Origin: Bacillus benzoevorans
GTDB taxonomy: Bacteria > Bacillota > Bacilli > Bacillales > Cytobacillaceae
Assembly (NCBI RefSeq): GCF_014207535.1
Contig: NZ_JACHGK010000011.1
Coordinates: 98,842 to 162,841 of the forward strand
Direction: 5' to 3'
DNA: 64,000 bases
The position numbers were made by a program, and so were the translations under genes. Of the stretch, positions 39,314-48,283 are shown in pieces. The notes beneath the pieces were generated by a model. That model ran no database searches, was not told the DNA's origin, and saw only the letters and a program-made list of their open reading frames with translations. Positions within the stretch are counted from its first letter, which is position 1. Every line of letters starts with the position of its first letter.

Positions 39314-39993
39314 AGGTTTGGTGCCTCAAATTTATACCCTATGCCCCAAACTGTTTGGATATAATCCGAAGCTGGACCTAATTTCATCCGCATAGTTTTA
39401 ATATGAGTGTCTACCGTGCGCAAGCTCCCGATATAATCAATCCCCCAGATTCGTTCAAGCAGCTGTTCTCTGCTTAATGCCTGATTTTTGTGTGCCATCA
39501 AATAAATAAGCAATTCATACTCCTTTAAGGTTAAAGTAATTAACCCGCCATCAATGATGACTTTTCGGGCTTTTTGGTCGATCTCAATCATTCCAATTTT
39601 ATACGCTTCATCTTCTGCTTGTTCCTGAGAAGTCCTGCGAAGTACGGCATGAATCCGTGCTACCATTTCGCCTGGGCTAAAGGGTTTCACAATATAATCA
39701 TCCCCGCCCAATTGAAGTGCACGAACCTTATCCCATTCTTCACCCTTAGCAGAAAGGAAAATAATAGGTGTATCGGAGAATTCTCTTATTTTTGCACAAA
39801 CTTGAAAGCCATCTTCATCCGGCATCATAATATCAAGCAAGATTAAATCCATTTTATCGTCCTTTAACCGTTCGTAAGCTTCCTTGCCCCCATTTGCCTG
39901 AAAACACTCATAACCGGAATTTTCTAAGTACATTTGTGTCAAAGTACGCATATCTTCTTCATCATCAATAATCATAATCTTTCTTCTCGTCAT
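39310..39993 (-). CDS. OmpR-family response regulator
   Basis: A 227-residue regulator. The receiver domain has the acidic pocket IIDDEED, the phospho-accepting Asp in LILLDIMMP and the Lys in YIVKPF; the C-terminal winged helix has TLKEYELLIYLMAHKNQALS and RTVDTHIKTMRMKL. It is encoded between a beta-propeller lipoprotein and its partner kinase. The stimulus is unknown. Confidence 0.9.
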   Translation of the reverse strand: MTRRKIMIIDDEEDMRTLTQMYLENSGYECFQANGGKEAYERLKDDKMDLILLDIMMPDEDGFQVCAKIREFSDTPIIFLSAKGEEWDKVRALQLGGDDYIVKPFSPGEMVARIHAVLRRTSQEQAEDEAYKIGMIEIDQKARKVIIDGGLITLTLKEYELLIYLMAHKNQALSREQLLERIWGIDYIGSLRTVDTHIKTMRMKLGPASDYIQTVWGIGYKFEAPNL

Positions 39994-39994
39994 A

Positions 39995-40966
39995 TTATCT
40001 GCTCTCCCTTACAATTAATTGAAAAGGGCCTTTTCCCACATTTACTTGATGTTTAATCTCTAAACTAGCTGGATCAACAAAATAGATATCATCACTATCA
40101 TATCCTGCTACGATTAATTCATCATGAAATAATGATAATTCAAAAGGATTGGCACCAATTTGAACAGATTGTATCTGCTCTCCGCTTTCCGGTATTTTGT
40201 ATAAAGTATTTGATCCATGGCTGATCGCATAAATATTTCTATCTTTTTCAATAAAATTAACAGGCATTAACGGAGCATGAATAGTACGGATCAATTCCCC
40301 GTTAAGTAGATTGTAAACATGAATATCCGGTTCTGCTTCAGTACCCATTCCATGACCGCCAATCCAAAGTTCATTCTCACTTTCCCTCAATAAAGCACCA
40401 GTCGCAAATGGATGAATCTTAATACTGTCTAAAGCAATTTTACTCTGTTTATCGATAATCGTTAATTCTTCATCATTTAAACTAATCACATAAAGCTTTT
40501 CTTTTCCTTCTAAAATGGTGAAGGGATTTTGTTTCGTGGCGATTGACTTTGTTTCCTTCCCGTCAATCGTAAAAAAACGCGCCTGATTTCGTTCTTGATC
40601 AGTAAAGACAATTTCCTTCTTATTTTTTAACACGATACCGTTGACAATTCCTTTTCCAGTATTCCAGCTATTCACCCATTCACCTCGTGAAAGCGAATAC
40701 AAGTCAACCGATTCTACTCCTTTACCATAAAGAAGCAGGGTATCCCGATCCGGTAAAATTAAACCGCCTGAATAAGGCTTCTCCATTTCCCATTGCATGA
40801 CATTCTTATGACGCTCTGCATCCACAAATGAAACCGTCATATCTTTAATATTAATCGATACGATGACGCTTAGTTCTTTTGATACAGGTGAATAATTCTT
40901 TTCCGAACAGGCCGTTAGAATAAAACACATTAATAGGATAGACAGGAATAATTTAATAGATTTCAT
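39995..40966 (-). CDS. Lipoprotein with YVTN-like beta-propeller repeats
   Basis: A 323-residue lipoprotein (lipobox LTAC, Cys about residue 20). The mature part has repeated four-strand blades (RDTLLLYGKGVESVDLYSLS; FELSLFHDELIVAGYDSDDI) like YncE/YVTN propellers. It heads the operon with the response regulator and kinase (1-base gap to the regulator) and may be a ligand-binding partner of the sensor or a target of it. Confidence 0.72.
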   Translation of the reverse strand: MKSIKLFLSILLMCFILTACSEKNYSPVSKELSVIVSINIKDMTVSFVDAERHKNVMQWEMEKPYSGGLILPDRDTLLLYGKGVESVDLYSLSRGEWVNSWNTGKGIVNGIVLKNKKEIVFTDQERNQARFFTIDGKETKSIATKQNPFTILEGKEKLYVISLNDEELTIIDKQSKIALDSIKIHPFATGALLRESENELWIGGHGMGTEAEPDIHVYNLLNGELIRTIHAPLMPVNFIEKDRNIYAISHGSNTLYKIPESGEQIQSVQIGANPFELSLFHDELIVAGYDSDDIYFVDPASLEIKHQVNVGKGPFQLIVRESR

Positions 40967-41157
40967 ACGGTGCTCCTGATAAAAGTTTTTATACTAATAT
41001 TATACTAAGACATTGTGAAAAAATGGTGAAATCGTCCACATTTTATTTCTATTTAAAATGTTCACATAAATAATTTTATACATAAAGAGTGGGATAGAAT
41101 GTTAATATGCTGTAAAAGATAGAGAAAACAAGGCAATGAAAGGAGTTTACTCTCTTT

Positions 41158-41400
41158 ATGACTACACCATATCGCTGCCCAAATTGTAAAACAAATAGAT
41201 CCCGCTTTAATTTAATTAAGCAAATACCGCTGGCGGTCAAAATGGATCCACAAACAGGAAATATTATGGAGGAATATGCACAAGATGAACTTAGTCCGTT
41301 TCATACACCCTATAATGGACCGGATGTAAAGGTACAATGTGCCGCCTGCGGGTTAATTGAAGATGAAAAAACATTTGTCAAATTTGGTGAAATGAAATAG
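41158..41400 (+). CDS. Small zinc-ribbon protein
   Basis: An 80-residue protein with two cysteine pairs (CPNC near the N-terminus, CAAC near the C-terminus) forming a split zinc ribbon. Divergent from the lipoprotein-regulator operon. Homologues in Bacillus are sometimes mislabelled DNA alkylation repair protein; function is unknown. GAAAGGAG lies upstream of the ATG. Confidence 0.65.
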   Translation: MTTPYRCPNCKTNRSRFNLIKQIPLAVKMDPQTGNIMEEYAQDELSPFHTPYNGPDVKVQCAACGLIEDEKTFVKFGEMK

Positions 41401-41423
41401 ACGGATTGTAATCTATTACAAAG

Positions 41424-41472
41424 AACAAAAGGGTGAGACCTTCCATTACGAAGTGCTCACCCTTTTGTCCAT
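41424..41472. terminator. Bidirectional terminator
   Basis: AAAAGGGTGAG and CTCACCCTTTTG form a strong stem between the convergent zinc-ribbon and ctpA genes, with T/A runs on both sides. Confidence 0.85.
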
Positions 41473-41496
41473 TCGCATCATGATGCGATATCGTTG

Positions 41497-42963
41497 TTAC
41501 ATTTTTCCTTTTAATATTTCAACCGCTTTTTGAATTTGGGTATCATTTTGTGTGATCAAATCACCTATACGCTGCATTAACGTAATAGTCGTTTGACCTG
41601 ACACAATTCCATTTACCTCAAGATTCTCCTTCGCTTGAAATTCCTTTACCGCTTGTTCTGTTTTTTCATCAAATAAACCGTCTTCTCGTCCTGGATCATA
41701 TCCTAATGCCTTCAGCATCTGCTGCGCTGTTTTGACTTGGGTAGAGGTTGTTGAAAGCTTTAGTTCTGTTTCGGTATCAATCATGCTTAAGAAAGCATAC
41801 GGTGGCAGAGTAACTTCAACATCAGGAGTAATCCCTTTCTTATGAATCCAATTCCCATCAGGTGTCAGCCATTTTTCAGTTGTTAATTTAAGATTGGAAC
41901 CATCTGTAAATTTCTTTGCCTGCTGCACGGTTCCTTTCCCGAATGATTTTTCTCCAACCAATGTCACATGTGCTGATTCATGTACTGCTGCTGCCAAAAT
42001 TTCGGAAGCACTGGCACTGCCTTTATCGATGACTACTACTAATGGTACGTTTGGATTCTCCTTCGTGCTCGTTGAAGTGATTGATTGCCTTTTGCCATTA
42101 CGGTCTTCTACTTGCAGAATAACTTCTTTATCGGGAAGGAACAAGCTTGAAATTTTAATCGCTTCATCCAACAATCCTCCTGGATTTTGCCGTAAATCCA
42201 GAATAAGACCTTTCATGCCTTGATCTTGAAGCTCATTTAATTTCGCCACAAGTTCTTTTGTTGTATTAGTTGAAAAAGAGGTAATCTGTACTTTGGCGAT
42301 TCCATCCTCGAGCATTTCTCCATATACCGTTTCGATCGGAATTGTATCTCTGACAATCGATACATCCATGTTTTCTTCAACACCCGGGCGTTGAATCGAT
42401 AATTTAACCGTTGTTCCTTTATCACCGCGGATCAGCAGAACAGCTTTATTAGCACTCATTCCTTGAATACTTTTCCCGTCTACTGTGAGAATTTTATCAT
42501 TTGGCTTTAACCCGGCTTTTTCAGCCGGTGAATCTTTAATAGGAGAAATGACCATGATATAGCCATCCTGTTCCTGAATCTCCGCGCCAATTCCATTAAA
42601 GGAAGAAGAAATCGTATCATCAAAGCTCTTGGCTTCTTTCATATCCATATAATCCGAGTATGGATCATCTAGCGCATCTACCATGCCGTTTATCGCACCA
42701 TCAATCAATTTTCCCTCGTCCACCTTTTGGAAATAAGTGCCTTTCAACGTATCATATGCGGAATAGAGCTTATCAAATTCCGTTCTTTCATTTGCCACTG
42801 TTACTGCCTTTTCATCCCCAAAAGCGAGAGCAAAGGTGGTAATACCCGCTGATAAAAATACAACAAAAAATAGAAGCATCACAAAATGAAATCTTTTCAT
42901 CCGAATGAAACCGGTTTGCGTTTCCGGTATCTCTTTATTTACATTTTTGTCATTTTCCAACAA
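41497..42963 (-). CDS. ctpA: Carboxyl-terminal processing serine peptidase (S41), CtpA/CtpB type
   Basis: A 488-residue secreted or membrane-anchored protease. One transmembrane helix (about residues 25-48), a PDZ domain (about 105-195), the S41 catalytic core with KGSASASEILAAAVHES and the general-base Lys in GEKSFGKGTVQ, and a C-terminal peptidoglycan-binding repeat (AQQMLKALGYDPG). It trims periplasmic-side or sporulation proteins at their C-termini. Placement next to ldcB and deoD matches ctpA rather than ctpB of B. subtilis. The start is a TTG with a modest ribosome site. Confidence 0.82.
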   Translation of the reverse strand: MLENDKNVNKEIPETQTGFIRMKRFHFVMLLFFVVFLSAGITTFALAFGDEKAVTVANERTEFDKLYSAYDTLKGTYFQKVDEGKLIDGAINGMVDALDDPYSDYMDMKEAKSFDDTISSSFNGIGAEIQEQDGYIMVISPIKDSPAEKAGLKPNDKILTVDGKSIQGMSANKAVLLIRGDKGTTVKLSIQRPGVEENMDVSIVRDTIPIETVYGEMLEDGIAKVQITSFSTNTTKELVAKLNELQDQGMKGLILDLRQNPGGLLDEAIKISSLFLPDKEVILQVEDRNGKRQSITSTSTKENPNVPLVVVIDKGSASASEILAAAVHESAHVTLVGEKSFGKGTVQQAKKFTDGSNLKLTTEKWLTPDGNWIHKKGITPDVEVTLPPYAFLSMIDTETELKLSTTSTQVKTAQQMLKALGYDPGREDGLFDEKTEQAVKEFQAKENLEVNGIVSGQTTITLMQRIGDLITQNDTQIQKAVEILKGKM

Positions 42964-43087
42964 AAGTCACCACTTTCCTGTCAAAACTATAGCCATAAAA
43001 AATTGCCGTTTATTAATGTTTAAATAGCAAAATAAAAGCAAAAAAAAACATATTCACTTTAAAAGAGATGCAGCTTTATTACATTCC

Positions 43088-43939
43088 TTAGATTTTCTCC
43101 ACAACATGAAAGTATTCTTCCAGTGTTAATCCATTTTCATAAATGCCACTAGCAGACTCCACACCTACATAGCGGAAATGCCAAGACTCGTATTGATAAC
43201 CTGTAATGGCCTCTTTACCTTTAGGGTATCGCAGGATAAAGCCAAACTTATGGGCATTTTCTACTAACCATTTCCCTTCAGGTGTCTCGCCAAACTGCTC
43301 GGAAAGAGCTGAATTTGCACTTGCACTGGAAATATCCATTGACAGCCCAGTTTGGTGTTCGCTATTTCCAGGTACCGCAACCACTTGAACAGCTTGTTCT
43401 CTGCCAACATTTTGTACTTCGTTATTAAAAACCTCCACTTGTCTTTCATATGAACGATATCCAGAAACGGCATAAAGCTGTAGATTGTGATTAGCTGCTT
43501 CTGTAAACATCTTTTCCAATGCCATTGCCGCTTCTTTTCTCATATAGCTTTTTTCAATATCCTGGTCGCCAAATGAAAAAGCTACATTTGGGCGCACTAA
43601 ATCCGCCGGGGCATATCCGTCAGGAAGCCCATATTCTTTATTTACAAGGACCAAGATATTTTCCGGATTTTGAATCACCTTTTTCCCATCAACCTCGGCA
43701 ATTTTGTTAAAATATGCCGCTTCTAATGTTAGTTTATCCTCATTTGCCTCTCCCTTTTTTTCTTCTTGGGGTTTATGATTTTGTTCTGTTTGATTTTGTT
43801 GTTTTTCAGTTGAATTCTGATTTTCTTCCTGAACAGTTTCATTCTTTTTCTCTGATTGATCTGAATTTTCCCCAATGCCGCATCCTGATAACAGCACGAT
43901 ACTTCCCACAGTTAACAAAATTCTTTTCATTCTATTCAC
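43088..43939 (-). CDS. ldcB: D,D-/L,D-carboxypeptidase lipoprotein (LdcB/VanY, M15B)
   Basis: A 283-residue cell-wall peptidase. The signal peptide has a lipobox LSGC (Cys about residue 20); a Gln/Glu/Asn-rich linker (about 25-70) leads to the M15B catalytic domain with the zinc motifs SGYRSYERQV, SEHQTGLSMDISS and SWHFRYVG. It trims stem peptides of peptidoglycan. Neighbours ctpA and deoD match the yodJ (ldcB) locus in B. subtilis. Confidence 0.83.
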   Translation of the reverse strand: MNRMKRILLTVGSIVLLSGCGIGENSDQSEKKNETVQEENQNSTEKQQNQTEQNHKPQEEKKGEANEDKLTLEAAYFNKIAEVDGKKVIQNPENILVLVNKEYGLPDGYAPADLVRPNVAFSFGDQDIEKSYMRKEAAMALEKMFTEAANHNLQLYAVSGYRSYERQVEVFNNEVQNVGREQAVQVVAVPGNSEHQTGLSMDISSASANSALSEQFGETPEGKWLVENAHKFGFILRYPKGKEAITGYQYESWHFRYVGVESASGIYENGLTLEEYFHVVEKI

Positions 43940-44073
43940 CTGACTTTTTAAAACTGTACTTTCTATTCTATCATTTTTCCAATGAAATACGATAGTGATA
44001 CTTAGAAAAAGAGGGAAAGTTTAATGGCAAAAAAAGAGAGTGCTCTATTTTTACTAGAGCCCCTCTTGTCTAT

Positions 44074-44778
44074 TTATTCTTTTATCGCAGCTTCAAGCGC
44101 GACTTCAATCATGTCGTTGAAGGTTGTTTGCCTCTCTTCTGCTGTTGTGATTTCACCTGTAATGATATGATCACTGACCGTTAATACGGATAAAGCTTGA
44201 CGATTAAACTTCGCAGCTAATGTATATAGCGCAGCGGTTTCCATTTCAATCGCAAGAATTTGATAGTTTGCCCATTTTTCTAATTCAGCGTTATCATTAT
44301 AAAAAAGATCGGCAGTCAGGACATTTCCCACTTTTAAATGAAGACCTTTTTCTAAACCGGAATCATATGCCTGTTTCAGGAGCCCGAAATGGGCTGTTGG
44401 GGCGTAATCGACACCGCCAAAGGTAATGCGGTTCATTTGTGAATCAGTGGAAGCACTCATGGCCAAAATAACGTCACGAACTTTTACATCTTTTTGAATC
44501 GCACCGCATGTCCCGACACGAATTAATTTCTCGACATGATAGCTTTGCATTAATTCCGTAATATAGATGGAAATAGATGGAACACCCATACCTGTTCCTT
44601 GTACAGATACTTTCTTTCCTTTGTAAGTCCCTGTAAACCCGTACATATTACGGACTTCATTATACATTTTAGCCCCTTCAAGGAATGTTTCAGCAATATA
44701 TTTGGCCCGCAGCGGATCCCCTGGCAGCAATACGGTGTCAGCAATCTGTTCTTCCTTTGCTCCGATATGTATACTCAT
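44074..44778 (-). CDS. deoD: Purine-nucleoside phosphorylase DeoD
   Basis: A 234-residue trimeric/hexameric phosphorylase (MSIHIGAKEEQIADTVLLPG; CGAIQKDVKVRD; IEMETAALYTLA; SDHIITGE). It splits purine ribonucleosides and deoxyribonucleosides with phosphate for salvage. The start at 44778 follows GGGAGG; a longer frame to 44835 has no ribosome site. Length is normal for the family. Confidence 0.92.
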   Translation of the reverse strand: MSIHIGAKEEQIADTVLLPGDPLRAKYIAETFLEGAKMYNEVRNMYGFTGTYKGKKVSVQGTGMGVPSISIYITELMQSYHVEKLIRVGTCGAIQKDVKVRDVILAMSASTDSQMNRITFGGVDYAPTAHFGLLKQAYDSGLEKGLHLKVGNVLTADLFYNDNAELEKWANYQILAIEMETAALYTLAAKFNRQALSVLTVSDHIITGEITTAEERQTTFNDMIEVALEAAIKE

Positions 44779-44919
44779 TTTATGGCCTCCCATCATCTTT
44801 TTCTCACTATACCATATTTCCCCAACCACTTTCATCTCATGAAAATAAAGAGGAAGGAGAGACTAAGTTTTACAGCGTTGCACTGTAGGACGCGAAAAAA
44901 AACATTTCAGGAGGCAAAC

Positions 44920-45066
44920 ATGGGAAAAAAACATCGAAACCGGATTAATTCTCCGAAAAAAAATAATCATCTTCCTTCGGAAGCCATCATTGCTGAACAA
45001 GAAGCACATGGAAAGGAATATACAGCTGCGGGCGGAAGGAAAAACGGTCCGGGTCATAATCAATAA
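44920..45066 (+). CDS. Small hydrophilic protein, 48 residues
   Basis: A basic, Asn/Lys-rich peptide (MGKKHRNRINSPKKNNHLPS at the start, GGRKNGPGHNQ at the end) with a strong TTTCAGGAGGCAAAC site. Composition resembles small spore proteins of Bacillus, but I do not recognise it with certainty. Confidence 0.6.
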   Translation: MGKKHRNRINSPKKNNHLPSEAIIAEQEAHGKEYTAAGGRKNGPGHNQ

Positions 45067-45067
45067 A

Positions 45068-45120
45068 AGAATAGGCTGACCCAGCGAGATTCTTACTCAT
45101 TGGGTCAGCCTATTCCTCCT
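45068..45120. terminator. Bidirectional terminator
   Basis: AATAGGCTGACCCA and TGGGTCAGCCTATT form a 14-bp stem between the convergent small gene and yodL. Confidence 0.88.
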
Positions 45121-45123
45121 CTC

Positions 45124-45432
45124 TTAACAAACTTTTAAACGGTTGACTTGTTCCCATCCGCCTGAGCGTAATTGATAGTAAAACTGTCCCTTGCGCCCGT
45201 CATCAATAAAGAGGATATCCCCTGTAGTAATAAAACGGCCCTTGAAATCCTTAGGCATCCGATCCAGGACATTAAAGATTGCAAACACTTCATTAAGACA
45301 GTCATCATGAGAGGTTCCTTCTACTTGGAGGCGGTACACCTCCTGATAGCCCTTCCTTTGTCTGTATGACGGAGTTTGAAAAATGGTTACATCATAATCT
45401 CTTTTTTTCGTCCGGATCAGTTCCTTTAACAT
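45124..45432 (-). CDS. yodL: YodL-domain protein
   Basis: A 102-residue protein resembling YodL of B. subtilis (TIFQTPSYRQRKGYQEVYRL; FITTGDILFIDDGRKGQFYY). Located beside deoD, as yodL is. YodL has been linked to control of MreB in B. subtilis, which I recall but cannot verify here. The second ATG (45432) has AGGAGG at the right distance. Confidence 0.68.
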   Translation of the reverse strand: MLKELIRTKKRDYDVTIFQTPSYRQRKGYQEVYRLQVEGTSHDDCLNEVFAIFNVLDRMPKDFKGRFITTGDILFIDDGRKGQFYYQLRSGGWEQVNRLKVC

Positions 45433-45653
45433 AATCATCCTCCTCTGTTTTTCTGAATTTTATAATAATACTGATATAAAAAAGATTAGACAAAACGGCT
45501 GTCGAAACCTTCAAAGAATTTCATCTAGTTTTGTCGATTTCGGATAGATGTAAAATATTTTGCGTGAAAGAATGCTTTTTATGGCAAAAAAAGATGGCAG
45601 GAAACACCATCTTTTTGCACCTAAATATTTATTTAGTCAATATCAACCATTTT

Positions 45654-46424
45654 CTATGAATATTGTTGAATAATTGATTGTAATTTTTGTGTCAGGACTG
45701 GAATATCATCCATGGAAACAGAAATCCGAATATTTGATTCATCCATTTCTAAAGCTTCTGCTAAAAACCCGCCTAATCCCCTTGCTTTTCGATCAATTTG
45801 GAAGTGCAGGTCAGCAGTTGCTGCCGAAATAGGAAGGTATACAAGCTCCAATTCATCCAGTCTGCCCCTAAAGGCACCTGATGTCGGAACAAATTCAAAT
45901 TCCTGAATAAAAGGCAGACGCTGACGCAGACGATAGGATGCTTGTTCACATTCCACCTCACGAATCCGAAAACCAAGTGCTGAAACAGCCTCTAAAACGG
46001 CTTCCATTAATTTGCTTGGTCTTACTTGCAGAAAATCCTTATCGGCAGGATCAACGGCATTTTTGATATCGAGACCTGTCGCTACCCAAACTCTTGTCTT
46101 CCCCATCGATACAGGTGTATCAATTGGAAGAATAAAGGAAAATGGAATTTCTCGTCTTTCATTTGCCGACACGGTAAAAGCTGTTGCCAGTCGAATTCTA
46201 TCAATCGTGGCTGTCACATTCATTTTATGATCATCAGATTCTTTTACATACTGTGTATTTACGGTTAAATAAATATCATCAATTTTTTGTTCGGTATTTC
46301 CGCCGCGAATTTCCACAACCCCTTTTATTTCTTCTCCAGGCATTACTTGGTCCCGTTCCAGCTTTGTATCTACGGTTGCTGCTCCAATACCAACACTTGC
46401 CAGTACTTTATTAAAAAAAGACAT
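45654..46424 (-). CDS. spo0M: Sporulation-control protein Spo0M
   Basis: A 256-residue protein of the arrestin-like Spo0M family: MSFFNKVLASVGIGAATVDT at the start, conserved PGEEIKGVVEIRGG and ERREIPFSFILPIDTP, and an acidic C-terminus. Spo0M affects entry into sporulation and cell division. The start at 46424 has AAGGAGGAG upstream. It directly follows the kinase gene (13 bases between them), so the two form one operon. Confidence 0.88.
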   Translation of the reverse strand: MSFFNKVLASVGIGAATVDTKLERDQVMPGEEIKGVVEIRGGNTEQKIDDIYLTVNTQYVKESDDHKMNVTATIDRIRLATAFTVSANERREIPFSFILPIDTPVSMGKTRVWVATGLDIKNAVDPADKDFLQVRPSKLMEAVLEAVSALGFRIREVECEQASYRLRQRLPFIQEFEFVPTSGAFRGRLDELELVYLPISAATADLHFQIDRKARGLGGFLAEALEMDESNIRISVSMDDIPVLTQKLQSIIQQYS

Positions 46425-46437
46425 GCTATTCTCCTCC

Positions 46438-47232
46438 TTATTGAGATAAAAGATTAACAATATCGTGTTCAATATCACTGCATGATCGATAGGGTTCATC
46501 AATAGCTAATAGTTTTCTAATCATGAGACGTGCATGACCAGATAACGCCAGCTCTTCTTCCCAGCTTTTTTTCGGACTATTTTCATTATCTTCATAAGTT
46601 GAGTATAATAAAAACAATAAAAAATGACCAAGCGCATAGAAATCACTTATAGGAGATGCCATCCTTTTAATGTGATCACGATCCAACTGCTGTGTGACTC
46701 CATCGTTATAAGTGCAAGCAAGTCCAAAATCTATTAATCTCAGTTTCTCGTTTTCAATCATAACATTGGGAATTCGTATATCACGGTGGATGATCCCATG
46801 CTGATGGAGCCATTTCATAATCTGGAGCAGTTCAAGACCGATTTGAAAGGTTTCTTTCTCAGAATATTTTCTTCCCTCTTGGAAAATCAACTGTTCAAAT
46901 GTTTTCCCGGAGACATACTCCATCGTATAAAATGGAATTCTGCCCATATTCCCCTTCTCATAGTAGATAGGAAAATACGGATGGTTAATGGATTGCAATA
47001 GTTTCTGTTCTTCTTCAAAGGCTTTTTTTCCCGATTTTAATATTCTTTTATGAACTCTTAATGATTTTAACACGACAGGAGTTTGTTTTATCCGATCAAA
47101 CACATGGTAGCTGATTCCGTAGCTTCCCCGTCCTAAACAAGTGATGATTTCATATCGTTCTTCAATCACCTTCCCAATTTTTAACGGCCTTTCCAGAAGG
47201 TTTGCAGCGATCGCTGTTGCACTTTTCAACAT
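46438..47232 (-). CDS. Hanks-type serine/threonine protein kinase (YbdM-like)
   Basis: A 264-residue soluble kinase. Glycine loop GRGSYG (about residues 35-40), the ATP-anchoring Lys in PVVLKSLRV, the catalytic loop HRDIRIPNV and the DFG motif LIDFGLA are all present, but the usual Lys two residues after the catalytic Asp is Arg (HRDIR instead of HRDLK). No transmembrane segment. Operon partner spo0M may be its substrate or effector; this is an inference from adjacency. Confidence 0.82.
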   Translation of the reverse strand: MLKSATAIAANLLERPLKIGKVIEERYEIITCLGRGSYGISYHVFDRIKQTPVVLKSLRVHKRILKSGKKAFEEEQKLLQSINHPYFPIYYEKGNMGRIPFYTMEYVSGKTFEQLIFQEGRKYSEKETFQIGLELLQIMKWLHQHGIIHRDIRIPNVMIENEKLRLIDFGLACTYNDGVTQQLDRDHIKRMASPISDFYALGHFLLFLLYSTYEDNENSPKKSWEEELALSGHARLMIRKLLAIDEPYRSCSDIEHDIVNLLSQ

Positions 47233-47273
47233 AATAGAACTTCCTTTACTCTCCTTTGTCCTTAGAAATCTTA

Positions 47274-47459
47274 TTAACTGCTGAAGAAACTGCTTCCGCT
47301 AAAGAATCCGCTGCTTTTTTTCTTTTTCTTGTAATATCCGTGACCCATATGTGATTGATGATAATGTTTTTGATGCTTATAGGCATCACTTGAACTCCCG
47401 TATTTATATTTATGATTTGAGGATTGATTTAATAATGATTTAATAATTTTTTTGAACAT
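47274..47459 (-). CDS. Small His/Lys/Ser-rich protein, 61 residues
   Basis: A low-complexity basic protein (HKYKYGSSSDAYKHQKHYHQ; GHGYYKKKKKSSGFFSG), with AAAGGAGGAAATAGC before the ATG. It lies 41 bases ahead of the kinase gene and could be part of the same operon. The composition suggests a coat or surface protein of sporulating cells; no firm identity. Confidence 0.6.
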   Translation of the reverse strand: MFKKIIKSLLNQSSNHKYKYGSSSDAYKHQKHYHQSHMGHGYYKKKKKSSGFFSGSSFFSS

Positions 47460-47499
47460 GCTATTTCCTCCTTTTCATTATCTTCTCTATAATACGAAA

Positions 47500-47765
47500 A
47501 TTTCCCCCTTCGGTTTCATTAATTTCATAAAAAGTTCATAAAGAAAACTCGCTGATTGGCGAGCCTGTAAGGCGAAGACAGAAGCGTAGCCGCGCAGAGC
47601 CCGATTGGCTTTTCTAAGAGCTGAAGCTCTAAGAAAAGCCTTACTGCACTTATACTTTTTTCCTAAAAATTGCAGCTACGCCGAGGTTCTTCTTCGCTGC
47701 AATTTTATAACATTCTAAAAGTTCATGAAAAAATGACGAGCCGGCTCGTCATTTTTTCAATCAGT
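47500..47765. repeat. Cluster of large palindromes between kinase operon and yozD
   Basis: A 260-base gene-free segment packed with inverted repeats: GGCTTTTCTAAGAGCT with its near-complement (about 47610-47642), AAATTGCAGC with GCTGCAATTT (about 47664-47706) and a perfect AAAAAATGACGAGC / GCTCGTCATTTTTT terminator (47727-47757). The middle also has GC-richer blocks (GGCGAAGACAGAAGCG). It may be a small mobile repeat (MITE- or bcr-like) plus the terminator of the flanking genes. Confidence 0.5.
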
Positions 47766-47776
47766 CTAATCTATTT

Positions 47777-47950
47777 TTATTCCTCATTTATTTCCTCATC
47801 AATAATACTTTTTTCTAATAAATAATCAAAAGTGATATCGGCAAGGTCATCTAGTTCTCCTTCCACCGGAACATAGCCCCTTTTTAACAGTTCTCGAAAG
47901 AAAAACTCTGCAATTTCATCGGTATCAATAATGACCTCGATTTCTTTCAA
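47777..47950 (-). CDS. yozD: YozD-like protein
   Basis: A 57-residue acidic protein closely resembling B. subtilis YozD (MKEIEVIIDTDEIAEFFFRE; DLADITFDYLLEKSIIDEE). The start is TTG 47950, preceded by AAGGGGGCGGC. Function unknown; neighbour of yodN in both genomes. Confidence 0.75.
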   Translation of the reverse strand: MKEIEVIIDTDEIAEFFFRELLKRGYVPVEGELDDLADITFDYLLEKSIIDEEINEE

Positions 47951-48106
47951 TTTGCCGCCCCCTTCCCCATATATAGAGAATGTATGCACAAAGGTTTTTT
48001 TATAGACCATAAATGACTTTTGATAATTTGTATAGCAAAAATAAAAGCATTTTTCAATTTGACAAGCATACATATGGGTAACAGAACAAAATCACGGGAG
48101 GGGAAA

Positions 48107-48277
48107 ATGATGAAATTAAAGCAAATGATTGAATGGTTCATAGAAGATGTAAATGATGAAAAAGGATTTACGCTGACTTTTGTTTCTCAATTGCTGCAAA
48201 ATCATTTTAGAATGATTATAATCGCGGGTATTCCCTTCCTATTCTATATATTATTTCTTGCCGGAGGACTGCAATAG
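48107..48277 (+). CDS. Small single-pass membrane protein, 56 residues
   Basis: A cytoplasmic amphipathic N-terminus (MKLKQMIEWFIEDVNDEKG) and one C-terminal transmembrane helix (IIIAGIPFLFYILFLAGG). GGGAGGGGAAA precedes two adjacent ATGs. Divergent from yozD. Function unknown. Confidence 0.65.
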   Translation: MMKLKQMIEWFIEDVNDEKGFTLTFVSQLLQNHFRMIIIAGIPFLFYILFLAGGLQ

Positions 48278-48283
48278 AAGGGT

